Shown here one piece after another: positions 9,072 through 16,393 of a stretch of DNA of 64,000 bases. The stretch comes from Streptomyces sp. NBC_00390 (GTDB taxonomy: Bacteria > Actinomycetota > Actinomycetes > Streptomycetales > Streptomycetaceae), in the NCBI RefSeq assembly GCF_036057275.1, contig NZ_CP107945.1:4960001-5024000 (forward strand). Direction: 5' to 3'. A program made the position numbers and the translations under genes. The notes below the pieces were generated by a model. It ran no database searches. It worked only from the letters and a program-made list of their open reading frames with translations, and had not been told where the DNA came from. The stretch's first letter is position 1. Each line of letters starts with the position of its first letter.

Positions 9072-9833
9072 ATGGGTTCGGGCCACGCCCACAAGCTCTA
9101 CCGGCACGGGCACTCGCCGGTCCACGGTCTGCCCGCACACTGCAAGCTGATCGCCGTCCTCGGCTTCGTGCTGGTGGTGGTCTCCACGCCACGCGAGGCG
9201 GTCTGGGCCTTCGGGCTGTACGCGGTGCTGCTGGCCGCCGTCGCGGCCGTGGCCCGTGTCCCGGCCGGGTTCATGCTGCGCCGGATGCTCATCGAGATCC
9301 CGTTCGTCGCCTTCGCGCTGCTGATGCCGTTCGTCGTGCCCGGCGAGCAGGTCCAGGCCCTCGGGGTCTCGCTCAGCGTCCCGGGCCTGTGGGGGGCGTG
9401 GAACATCCTCGCCAAGGGGACCCTCGGCGTCGCCGCCTCCGTGATCCTCGCCTCGACGACCGAACTGCGCGAACTGCTGCTCGGGCTCCAGCGGCTGCGC
9501 CTGCCCTCGATGCTGGTCCAGATCGCGTCCTTCATGATCCGCTACAGCGATGTGATCACCGACGAGATGCGCCGGATGTCGATCGCGCGCCGGTCGCGCG
9601 GCTTCGAGGCCCGCGGCGTACGACACTGGGGCGTCCTCGCCGCGTCGGCCGGTGCCCTGTTCATCCGCTCCTACGAGCGCGGTGAGCGGGTGCATCTCGC
9701 GATGGTCAGCCGGGGATACACCGGGACCATGCCGGTGCTCGACCAAGTGCGGGCGAGCCGGGTCCAGTGGGCCTCGGCCGCCGCGCTGCCGCTGACCGCG
9801 CTCGCGGTCTGTCTTCTGGAATGGACCCTATGA
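9072..9833 (+). CDS. ECF transporter transmembrane protein CbiQ/NikQ
   Basis: 253 aa. It couples ATP hydrolysis by CbiO to transport through CbiM. The family signature helices are visible: 'ARRSRGFEARG' (the Ala-Arg-Gly coupling motif region, residues about 175-187) and a second basic motif 'SRGYTG' near residue 215, plus five predicted TM helices. The start codon lies one base after the cbiM stop; the stop overlaps the cbiO start by four bases (ATGA). Confidence 0.9.
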   Translation: MGSGHAHKLYRHGHSPVHGLPAHCKLIAVLGFVLVVVSTPREAVWAFGLYAVLLAAVAAVARVPAGFMLRRMLIEIPFVAFALLMPFVVPGEQVQALGVSLSVPGLWGAWNILAKGTLGVAASVILASTTELRELLLGLQRLRLPSMLVQIASFMIRYSDVITDEMRRMSIARRSRGFEARGVRHWGVLAASAGALFIRSYERGERVHLAMVSRGYTGTMPVLDQVRASRVQWASAAALPLTALAVCLLEWTL

Positions 9834-10591
9834 CCACATCGCCCCCCGCCTCCCTGGAGGTCAGCGGCCTCGCCTACGCCTACCCCGACGGGCACCAGGC
9901 ACTGTTCGGCGTCGATCTGACGGTCGCGCGCGGCGAGCGGGTCGCCCTGCTCGGCCCGAACGGCGCGGGCAAGACCACCCTCGTCCTGCACCTCAACGGC
10001 ATCCTCGGCGGGGGCGTCGGCTCGGTCACCGTGGCCGGGCTTCCGGTCGCCAGGGCCAACCTTGCGGAGATCCGCCGGAGGGTCGGGATCGTCTTCCAGG
10101 ACCCCGACGACCAGTTGTTCATGCCCACGGTCCGGGAGGACGTGGCGTTCGGTCCGGCCGCTGCGGGCCTGCGCGGCGCCGAGCTGGAGGCCCGGGTGAC
10201 GGCTGCACTGACCAGGGTCGGCATGGAGCGGTTCGCCGACCGGCCGCCGCACCATCTCTCCTTCGGGCAGCGCCGCCGGGTCGCCGTCGCCACCGTGCTC
10301 GCGATGGAGCCGGAGATCCTGGTGCTGGACGAGCCCTCGTCGAATCTCGACCCGGCATCGCGCCGTGAACTGGCCGACATTCTGCGCTCGTTGGACGTCA
10401 CCGTGCTGATGGTCACCCATGATCTGCCGTACGCGCTGGAGCTGTGCCCGCGCTCGGTCATCCTCAGCGCCGGGGTGATCGCCGCCGACGGGTCCACGCA
10501 GGGGCTGCTGTGCCACGAGGAGCTGATGCGGGCACACCGGCTGGAGCTGCCGTTCGGCTTCGACCCGAAGTCCGTGACAATGTCCGCGTGA
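9830..10591 (+). CDS. ECF transporter ATPase CbiO/NikO
   Basis: 253 aa ABC ATPase energising nickel/cobalt uptake. Walker A 'GPNGAGKTTL', Q-loop 'VFQDPDDQL', signature 'LSFGQRRRVA' (the standard second residue is kept, Gly-Gln follows Phe), Walker B 'ILVLDEPSSNLD' and the switch His in 'MVTHD' are all present, so the protein should be active. ATG at 9830 overlaps the CbiQ stop; an in-frame ATG at 9821 is the alternative. Its own stop overlaps the GTG of the following MarR gene. Confidence 0.92.
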   Translation: MTTSPPASLEVSGLAYAYPDGHQALFGVDLTVARGERVALLGPNGAGKTTLVLHLNGILGGGVGSVTVAGLPVARANLAEIRRRVGIVFQDPDDQLFMPTVREDVAFGPAAAGLRGAELEARVTAALTRVGMERFADRPPHHLSFGQRRRVAVATVLAMEPEILVLDEPSSNLDPASRRELADILRSLDVTVLMVTHDLPYALELCPRSVILSAGVIAADGSTQGLLCHEELMRAHRLELPFGFDPKSVTMSA

Positions 10592-11079
10592 ATCAGGACC
10601 AGAGGGGGACGGCAGCAGCGGCTTCGCTGCTGCTCGACGATCAGCTGTGCTTCGCGCTGTACGCGGCGCAGCGCGCCGTGACCGGCGCCTACCGCCCGCT
10701 TCTCGACGAGATCGGGCTGACCTATCCGCAGTACCTCGCCATGCTGGTGCTCTGGGAGCGCGGCGAGGTGGCGGTCAAGGAGCTCGGCGCCGCGCTGAAG
10801 CTCGACTACGGCACCGTTTCACCGCTGCTCAAGCGGCTGGAGGCGGCCGGGCTCGTGCGGCGCGAGCGCTCGGCGACCGACGAGCGGTCGGTGCGGCTGC
10901 TGCTCACGGACGCGGGCGGGGCCCTGCGGGAACGCGCCGAGCAGGTGCCGGCCAGGCTGTTGCTGAGCACCGGTCTCCAGGCGTCCGAGATCGCGCGGCT
11001 GCGGGCGGACCTGCACCGGCTGGCCGAGCGCGCGGCGGAGGCGGGGACGTCGACCGCGCCGGACACCTCTGAGCGATAA
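10588..11079 (+). CDS. ohrR: MarR family organic-peroxide sensor OhrR
   Basis: 163 aa winged-helix repressor. The peroxide-reactive N-terminal cysteine is present (Cys21 in 'DDQLCFALYAAQRA'), followed by the OhrR-type 'LTYPQYLAMLVLWE' helix and the wing 'DERSVRLLLT'. Oxidation of this Cys by organic hydroperoxides releases the repressor from DNA. The GTG at 10588 overlaps the CbiO stop (GTGA). This overlap is surprising because the two functions are unrelated; a separate promoter inside cbiO would be missed. The palindrome at 11120-11137 before ohr is the expected target. Confidence 0.88.
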   Translation: MNQDQRGTAAAASLLLDDQLCFALYAAQRAVTGAYRPLLDEIGLTYPQYLAMLVLWERGEVAVKELGAALKLDYGTVSPLLKRLEAAGLVRRERSATDERSVRLLLTDAGGALRERAEQVPARLLLSTGLQASEIARLRADLHRLAERAAEAGTSTAPDTSER

Positions 11080-11119
11080 CGAAACGTACCCCGGAGTAAC
11101 AAGAGCGCGCCCGCTCAGA

Positions 11120-11137
11120 TACATTGTGCGCAATGTA
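11120..11137. promoter_or_regulatory. OhrR operator
   Basis: TACATTG-TGCG-CAATGTA: perfect 7-bp inverted arms around 4 bases, AT-rich in an otherwise GC-rich stretch, between ohrR and ohr. This fits an OhrR site controlling ohr. Confidence 0.75.
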
Positions 11138-11185
11138 ATTCTCCCGTCCAGCGGCACTGCCCTGCCATCACCTCGGGGACGCATC

Positions 11186-11626
11186 GTGAGCGAGCAACTC
11201 GACAGCCGGCCTACGAAGATCATGTACGTGGCGGAGGCCACCGCGCACGGCGGTCGTGACGGCTATGTGACCAGCCATGACGGACAGATCGAGCTGCGCC
11301 TCGCCATGCCGCCCGCGCTCGGCGGCGACGGCAAGGGCACCAACCCTGAGCAGCTGTTCGCGGCCGGTTACAGCTCCTGCTTCCACAATGCGCTGGTCCT
11401 CGTCGGGCGCCGGGCCGGCCTGGACCTGACCGGGTCCACCGTCGCCGCCAAGGTGGGTATCGGCCCCAACAAGGCGCGTGGCTACGGGCTGGCCGTCGCG
11501 CTCAGCGTCTCCCTGCCGCTGGTCGACCAGGAGCTGGCGACGCGGCTGGTGTCCGCGGCACACGAGGTCTGCCCGTACTCCAACGCCACCCGCGACAACA
11601 TCGACGTCTCCATCGTGCTGAGCTGA
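11186..11626 (+). CDS. ohr: organic hydroperoxide resistance protein Ohr (OsmC family)
   Basis: 146 aa thiol peroxidase that reduces fatty-acid and other organic hydroperoxides using lipoylated partners. Both catalytic cysteines are present: Cys65 in 'GYSSCFHNAL' and the resolving Cys in 'HEVCPYSNATR', together with the 'NPEQLFAAGY' family signature. The GTG at 11186 gives a short N-terminal extension before 'MYVAEATAHGG'; an ATG at 11222 is the alternative and fits family length better, but has no clear ribosome site. It is preceded by the OhrR operator. Confidence 0.92.
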   Translation: MSEQLDSRPTKIMYVAEATAHGGRDGYVTSHDGQIELRLAMPPALGGDGKGTNPEQLFAAGYSSCFHNALVLVGRRAGLDLTGSTVAAKVGIGPNKARGYGLAVALSVSLPLVDQELATRLVSAAHEVCPYSNATRDNIDVSIVLS

Positions 11627-11675
11627 GCCCGCCCCCGGGGGCAGGGCGCTCGGAACCACGTTGCACCATGGGGGG

Positions 11676-13004
11676 ATGAGCGGGAGTACAGACGCGATGG
11701 CCGCCCACGACGATCTCATGACGGTGGCCCGCGGCACGGTGACGGACGCCGGCGACCGGGCGGTGGACGTACGCGGCACGGTGGGCGCACATGGTGCGCC
11801 GGTGGACGCACACGGCACGGTGGGCGCACACGGTGCGCCGGTGGACGTGCGCGGCACGGTGGCGGACGGTTTCGAAGCCGTCCGGGACGCCTTCGTGCGC
11901 AACTTCGAGCAGCGCGGCGAGCGCGGCGCGGCAGTCGCCGTCTACCGGGACGGCCGCAAGGTCGTCGACCTGTGGGCCGGTACGCGGGACGTCGACGGCA
12001 CCGAGCCCTGGGTTCTCGACACCGCGCAGATCGTCCGCTCCGCCACCAAGGGCGTCGCCGCGGCCGTGGTCCTGCTGCTCCACCAGCGCGGCCAGATCGA
12101 CCTGGACGCCCCGGTCGGCACCTACTGGCCCGAGTTCAAGGCGGCCGGCAAGGAGCGGGTCCTCGTACGCCAGCTGCTCTCGCACCGCGCCGGGCTGCCC
12201 GTACTGGACCGCCCGCTCACGCCCGCAGAGGCCGAGGACAGCATCACCGGACCCGCGGCGCTCGCGGCCCAGCGCCCCGCCTGGGAGCCCGGCACCACCC
12301 ACGGCTACCACGCACAGACCTACAGCTGGCTGCTCGGCGAGCTGGTCCTCCGGGTCACCGGCCGCAGCATGGGCCGCTGGGTCGCCGAGGAGATAGCCGG
12401 CCCGCTCGGCCTGGACTTCTGGACAGGACTGCCGCTTGAGGAGGCCCACCGGGTCGGCCGGATCGGCCCCGTCGAGGAGCCCGCCACCGCCGAGGGCGGC
12501 GGTCTGAAGCTCCGGCCCAAGCGCGCGGTCACCGAGGCCTACGGCGACCCCGCGTCCCTGACCCGCCGCGCCTTCGAGGCCATCCACCCGCTGCCCGACG
12601 AGAACGACCCCGCCTACCGGGCCGCCGAACTCCCCGCCTCCAACGGCATCTCCACCGCTCGTGCGCTCGCCCGCTTCTACGCCGCGACGATCGGCGCGGT
12701 CGACGGCGGCCACCGGCTGTTCGCCCCCGCCACGCTCACCCTCGCCCGCACCGAGGAGTCCGCGGGCCCCGACAAGGTGCTGTTCGTCCCCACCCGCTTC
12801 GGCCTCGGCTTCATGCTGCACGGCCCCGCGTCGCCGCTGCTCGGCCCCGGCTCCTTCGGCCACCCCGGACGCGGCGGCTCCCTCGGCTTCGCCGACCCCG
12901 GGTCCGGCATCGCACTGGGCTACGTGACCAACGGCATGCGCAAGGGAGTTACCGCCGATCCCCGTGCCCAGGCGCTCGTCCGGGCGGTACGTTCCGTGCT
13001 GTGA
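11676..13004 (+). CDS. serine hydrolase, class C beta-lactamase fold (family VIII esterase type)
   Basis: 442 aa from the ATG at 11676. The fold carries Ser122-x-x-Lys125 ('RSATKG'), the Tyr216 motif in 'AQTYSW' and the C-terminal 'HPGRGG' in place of the beta-lactamase KTG. Relatives are esterases or DD-peptidase-like enzymes of unknown substrate. There is no signal peptide, so it is probably cytoplasmic. The N-terminus is odd: a 39-bp unit is repeated 2.5 times, each copy restarting with an in-frame GTG and the 'VDxxGTV' sequence that normally opens the domain, so the true start may be the last copy at 11841. It overlaps the next SDR gene by GTGA. Confidence 0.85.
   Translation: MSGSTDAMAAHDDLMTVARGTVTDAGDRAVDVRGTVGAHGAPVDAHGTVGAHGAPVDVRGTVADGFEAVRDAFVRNFEQRGERGAAVAVYRDGRKVVDLWAGTRDVDGTEPWVLDTAQIVRSATKGVAAAVVLLLHQRGQIDLDAPVGTYWPEFKAAGKERVLVRQLLSHRAGLPVLDRPLTPAEAEDSITGPAALAAQRPAWEPGTTHGYHAQTYSWLLGELVLRVTGRSMGRWVAEEIAGPLGLDFWTGLPLEEAHRVGRIGPVEEPATAEGGGLKLRPKRAVTEAYGDPASLTRRAFEAIHPLPDENDPAYRAAELPASNGISTARALARFYAATIGAVDGGHRLFAPATLTLARTEESAGPDKVLFVPTRFGLGFMLHGPASPLLGPGSFGHPGRGGSLGFADPGSGIALGYVTNGMRKGVTADPRAQALVRAVRSVL
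11763..11861 (+). repeat. 39-bp in-frame tandem repeat, 2.5 copies
   Basis: Copies at 11763-11801 and 11802-11840, and a partial copy at 11841-11861, differ at a few third positions. Each begins GTGGACG and encodes VD(V/A)(R/H)GTVGAHGAP. The unit length keeps the reading frame. Confidence 0.85.
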
Positions 13005-13792
13005 AGCGATTCGAGGGATACGGCGTCCTGGTCACCGGCTCGGCCCGCGGCATCGGCGCCGCGATCGCGCGCAGACTCGCCTCCGAGGGCGCCCGGGCCC
13101 TGATCGCGGACGTCGACGCGGAGTGCGCGGCGAAGACCGCCGGGGAGATCCCCGGCGCCGACTCCTTCCGCTGCGACGTCGCGGACCGCGAGTCGGTCGA
13201 GGCGGCCGTCGCGTACGCCGTGCGGCGCTTCGGCGCCCTCGACGTGCTCGTCAACAACGCCTTCTCGTGCGGCACGGACACTCCTCGCTTCGAGGACGAG
13301 CCGGACGACACCTGGCACCGGGACCTGGACATCTGCCTGACCGGCGCCTTCCGGTGCGCCCGCGCCGCACTCCCGCACCTGGCGGCGGGCGGCCGCGGCG
13401 CGATCGTCAACATCGGCTCCGTCAACGGTGAACAGGACTTCGGCAACCACGCCTACAGCGCGGCCAAGGCAGGCCTCGCCTCGCTCACCCGCACCCTGGC
13501 AGGAGACGCCGCACCGCGCGGAGTGCGCGTCAACCAGGTCACGCCGGGCACGATCCGTACCCGTGCCTGGGAGGGCCGCGATGCGGCCCTCGAGACGCTG
13601 AGCCGCCTCTACCCGCTCGGCCGGGTCGGCGAGCCCGAGGACATCGCGGCGGCGGTGGCGTTCCTCGCCTCGCGGGACGCGGCCTGGATCACCGGCACGA
13701 CACTGCGGGTGGACGGAGGGCTGCTCGCGGTCAACACGGGATTCCAGCAGGCGCTCGCCGCGGAAGCGGCCGAACAGGACGACGACCGCTAG
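13001..13792 (+). CDS. SDR family oxidoreductase
   Basis: 263 aa classical short-chain dehydrogenase. The nucleotide site 'TGSARGIG' (residues about 12-19), the 'NNAF' motif and the catalytic Ser in 'NIGSVNG' with Tyr-x-x-x-Lys in 'AYSAAKAG' are intact. It ends with the family 'DGGLLAVNTGF' tail. Asp in 'IADVD' after the second strand suggests NAD preference. GTG at 13001 overlaps the hydrolase stop by GTGA, so the two are translationally coupled and may act on the same unknown substrate. Confidence 0.9.
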   Translation: MKRFEGYGVLVTGSARGIGAAIARRLASEGARALIADVDAECAAKTAGEIPGADSFRCDVADRESVEAAVAYAVRRFGALDVLVNNAFSCGTDTPRFEDEPDDTWHRDLDICLTGAFRCARAALPHLAAGGRGAIVNIGSVNGEQDFGNHAYSAAKAGLASLTRTLAGDAAPRGVRVNQVTPGTIRTRAWEGRDAALETLSRLYPLGRVGEPEDIAAAVAFLASRDAAWITGTTLRVDGGLLAVNTGFQQALAAEAAEQDDDR

Positions 13793-13793
13793 A

Positions 13794-13956
13794 GGCTCTG
13801 TCCGGGCGATCTTGTCGGGCCCGCGGCGACAGCTACGGCACCTCGCTGTGTTGTCGGAGTCGCCCAAGTACGTCCAGTACGAGGGCGATCCTCCGCCTTG
13901 CGATGCACCGCATCTGACGCCGCAGGCTGATCCTCGAAGATCGCCCGGACAGGGCC
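13794..13956. repeat. MITE-like palindromic element, 163 bp
   Basis: 20-bp terminal inverted repeats (GGCTCTGTCCGGGCGATCTT at 13794-13813; its complement with one mismatch at 13937-13956). A second internal inverted repeat sits around 13857-13900 (GGAGTCGCCC... with GGGCGATCCTCC). It has no coding capacity. It starts one base after the SDR stop codon, and its last base is the first base of the DUF817 stop codon on the other strand, so it exactly fills a convergent intergenic gap. It may also act as a bidirectional terminator. Confidence 0.75.
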
Positions 13957-14753
13957 TAGGCCGGCCGCGCGGCGCCCTGCGCACGCCCCGCCCCCGCCGC
14001 CAGCACGAAAGTGACCGTGATCAGCAGCGCCCACGCCCCGAACTTCGCCACCGACACCGGCTGCCAGCCCGCCAGCTGGTCCGGGTAGCTCCAGGCGCCC
14101 GCGTAGGTCGCGATGTTCTCCGCCACCCACAGGAAGAACCCGATCAGCACGAACGACAGCGCGAGCGGCATCCGGTAGTCGTGCTCGCCCACCCGGAAGC
14201 GCACCCAGGTCCCTGCGGTCGCGCACAGCAGCAGCGCCGCCAGCGCCCAGCGGACGTCGGGCAGCCAGTGGTGGCTGAAGAAGTTCAGATAGACCGCACC
14301 GGCCAGAACCGCCATGATCCGCGGGCGGTAGCGGTCCAGCCGCAGATCGAACAGATGCCAGGCGCGGCAGACGTAGCTGCCCACGGCCGCGTACAGGAAG
14401 CCGCCGTACAGCGGCACGCCCGCGACCTTGGTCAGCGCCTCCTCCGGGTAGCTCCACGAGCCCATCCGCACCTTCACCAGCTCGAAGAGCAGCCCGATCA
14501 GATGGCACCCGGCGATGACCGCGGTGTCGCGTGCGCTGTCCCACCCCACCTTCCTGGCAAGCACCGCAAGCCCGATCCCGTACAGCAGCACCAGGTCGTA
14601 GCGCGCGACGGGCAGTTCGGGCAGCAGACCCGAGACCGCGATACCGGCGACGAGGGCGACGGCGAAGGCGCAGCAGCGGGCCTGCAGCAGGCCGAAGCGG
14701 ACCAGCTGACGTGTCCAGTGAGAGATCGTGACCACGGGGGAGAGGACGCCCAC
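13956..14753 (-). CDS. DUF817 family integral membrane protein
   Basis: 265 aa, almost entirely hydrophobic with seven to eight predicted TM helices. Recognisable DUF817 segments include 'FELVKVRMGSWSYPEE', 'PLYGGFLYAAVGSYVCRAW', 'YLNFFSHHWLPDVRW' and 'FFLWVAENIATYAGAWSYP'. The function of the family is not established. The start is uncertain: the GTG at 14753 has no good ribosome site and a GTG at 14735 is an alternative. Confidence 0.82.
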   Translation of the reverse strand: MGVLSPVVTISHWTRQLVRFGLLQARCCAFAVALVAGIAVSGLLPELPVARYDLVLLYGIGLAVLARKVGWDSARDTAVIAGCHLIGLLFELVKVRMGSWSYPEEALTKVAGVPLYGGFLYAAVGSYVCRAWHLFDLRLDRYRPRIMAVLAGAVYLNFFSHHWLPDVRWALAALLLCATAGTWVRFRVGEHDYRMPLALSFVLIGFFLWVAENIATYAGAWSYPDQLAGWQPVSVAKFGAWALLITVTFVLAAGAGRAQGAARPA

Positions 14754-14869
14754 TGGGTGCTCTGCGGTTCGTCCCGGACCAGGGTGGCCACCGGCGGCCG
14801 GGCGCCGCCGCCGCGGTCACGACGGGCACCGCCGGGGCGATCACCCTGCCCGCCGTCGTCCGCCGACCG

Positions 14870-15847
14870 TCAACTCGCCTTGAGCATCAGGCCGATGCCG
14901 ACCACCATCAGCGCCGCCGCCGCGATCCGGGGCAGGCCGAAGCGCTCCTTGAAGAGCAGCGCCCCGATCGCCGCGCCCACGATGATCGACGACTCGCGCA
15001 GCGTCGCGATCGGCGCGAGCGGGGCCCGGGTCTGCGCCCACAGCACCAGGCCGTACGCCGCCATCGACATGGCCGCACCGAGCAGGCCGCGTGCCAGATA
15101 CGGGCGCAGCCTGGCCCCCAGGGCGCCCCGGTGGACGTACAGCGCGTATGCGGGCACCAGCGTGCCCTGCAGGAGCAACAGCCAGGTGACGTAGCCGATC
15201 GGCGTACCCGAGGCGCGCACGCCCACCCCGTCGACGACCGTGTACGCGGCGATCGACAGGCCGGTCGCGACAGCGGCGAGCAGCGCCGGCCAGCGCGGGC
15301 GCCGTCCCCGGCCGCCCGCGGGTACCTCCCGGGCCAGGGGTGGGGGTACCTCCCGGGCCCCTGGGCCCAGGGGTGGGGGTACCTCCCGGGCCCCTGCGCC
15401 CAGGGGTGGGGGTACCTCCCGGGCCCCTGGGCCCAGGGGGAGGATGCCCCACAGCGCGAGCCCCACCAGGCCCGCCGAGGCGAGGACCACCCCCGCCAGC
15501 TGCCAGCCGCCGATCCGCTCGTCGACGAACAGCGCCGCGAGGACGGTCACCACCAGCGGAGCCGTACCGCGGGCGATCGGGTACATCTGGCCGAAGTCAC
15601 CGAGGCTGAACGACCGCATCAGCAGCGCCTGGTAGCCGACGTGCACCAGCGCGGAGACGATCAGATACGGCCACGCACCCGCCTGCGGGAACGGTACGAA
15701 GGGGGCGAGCAGCGCTCCCATCACCGCGGCGCCGCCGGCGATCAAGGTGAAGGCGATCACCTGGTCCTTGATGGTGTGCGCCATGGCGTTCCATCCGGCG
15801 TGCGTGACCGCCGCCGTCAGGACCGCCGCGGTGACCCAGACCGTCAC
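14870..15847 (-). CDS. EamA/DMT family transporter
   Basis: 325 aa with ten predicted TM helices in two EamA halves, the drug/metabolite transporter layout. The central cytoplasmic loop, between TM5 and TM6, is expanded by a repeated 'GPGAREVPPPL' peptide that comes from a palindromic DNA repeat (15321-15440). The GTG at 15847 overlaps the stop of the upstream YbaK-type gene (GTGA). The longer frame to 15949 is rejected because it lies inside that gene. Substrate unknown. Confidence 0.85.
   Translation of the reverse strand: MTVWVTAAVLTAAVTHAGWNAMAHTIKDQVIAFTLIAGGAAVMGALLAPFVPFPQAGAWPYLIVSALVHVGYQALLMRSFSLGDFGQMYPIARGTAPLVVTVLAALFVDERIGGWQLAGVVLASAGLVGLALWGILPLGPGAREVPPPLGAGAREVPPPLGPGAREVPPPLAREVPAGGRGRRPRWPALLAAVATGLSIAAYTVVDGVGVRASGTPIGYVTWLLLLQGTLVPAYALYVHRGALGARLRPYLARGLLGAAMSMAAYGLVLWAQTRAPLAPIATLRESSIIVGAAIGALLFKERFGLPRIAAAALMVVGIGLMLKAS
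15321..15440. repeat. palindromic GGTACCTCCCGGGCC repeat, four copies inside the EamA gene
   Basis: GGTACCTCCCGGGCC recurs at 15321, 15345, 15378 and 15411 (steps of 24, 33 and 33 bp), joined by CCCTGGGCCCAGGGG-type palindromes. All steps are multiples of three, so the frame is kept. Related palindromes occur at 42153-42190 and 46141-46170. Confidence 0.85.
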
Positions 15848-16335
15848 GCCGTGCGCTCGCGAACGTCCACCAGCGTGCCGCCCGCGTGTGCGATCAGCGT
15901 CTTGGGGTCGAGCGGGAAGACCGTGTGCGGGGTCCCGGCCGCGGCCCACACCACGTCGTGGTCGAGCAGCGCCCGGTCGGCCAGCACCCGGGTCCGCGTA
16001 CGGTGGCCGAACGGCGGTACGCCCCCGATCGCGTAGCCGGTCGTCTCCCGCACCAGATCGGCGGCGGCGCGCTTCACCGACTCCGCGCCCAGTTCGTGGC
16101 GCACCCGCTCGACGTCCACCCGGGACGAGCCGTCCATCAGGACCAGTACCGGCACCGAGTCCGCCGCGAAGATCAGCGACTTGACGATCTCGCTGACATC
16201 GCAGCCGATGGCCTCGGCCGCCTGCGCCGCGGTGCGCGTGGCGTCGGGGAAGCGCCGAACCGGTACGTCCAGCCCGAGCTCGCGCAGAGCCTCGGCGAAA
16301 CGGGGATGGGCGCCGGCGGTGTCGTGAGTGCTCAT
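15844..16335 (-). CDS. YbaK/ProX-type aminoacyl-tRNA deacylase
   Basis: 163 aa, the standard size for a free-standing editing domain. These proteins hydrolyse mischarged tRNA, such as Cys- or Ala-tRNA(Pro). Family landmarks: 'AAQAAEAIGCDVSEIVKSLIF' with the conserved Lys that binds the tRNA end, 'VLMDGSSRVD', 'TGYAIGGVPPFGH' (the conserved GG-P loop) and 'DHDVVWAAAGTPHTVF'. ATG at 16335; its stop overlaps the EamA start. Exact tRNA specificity is not visible. Confidence 0.88.
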   Translation of the reverse strand: MSTHDTAGAHPRFAEALRELGLDVPVRRFPDATRTAAQAAEAIGCDVSEIVKSLIFAADSVPVLVLMDGSSRVDVERVRHELGAESVKRAAADLVRETTGYAIGGVPPFGHRTRTRVLADRALLDHDVVWAAAGTPHTVFPLDPKTLIAHAGGTLVDVRERTA

Positions 16336-16393
16336 GGCCCGCACGCTAGCGGTAGCTGTACGGGCCATGCGAGTCGGTTCCGGTCCTTGGCCG

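Noticed and set aside
15321-15440. CRISPR array
   Set aside because: Direct repeats with regular steps, but they are in-frame coding repeats with palindromic linkers, no spacers of unique sequence and no cas genes.
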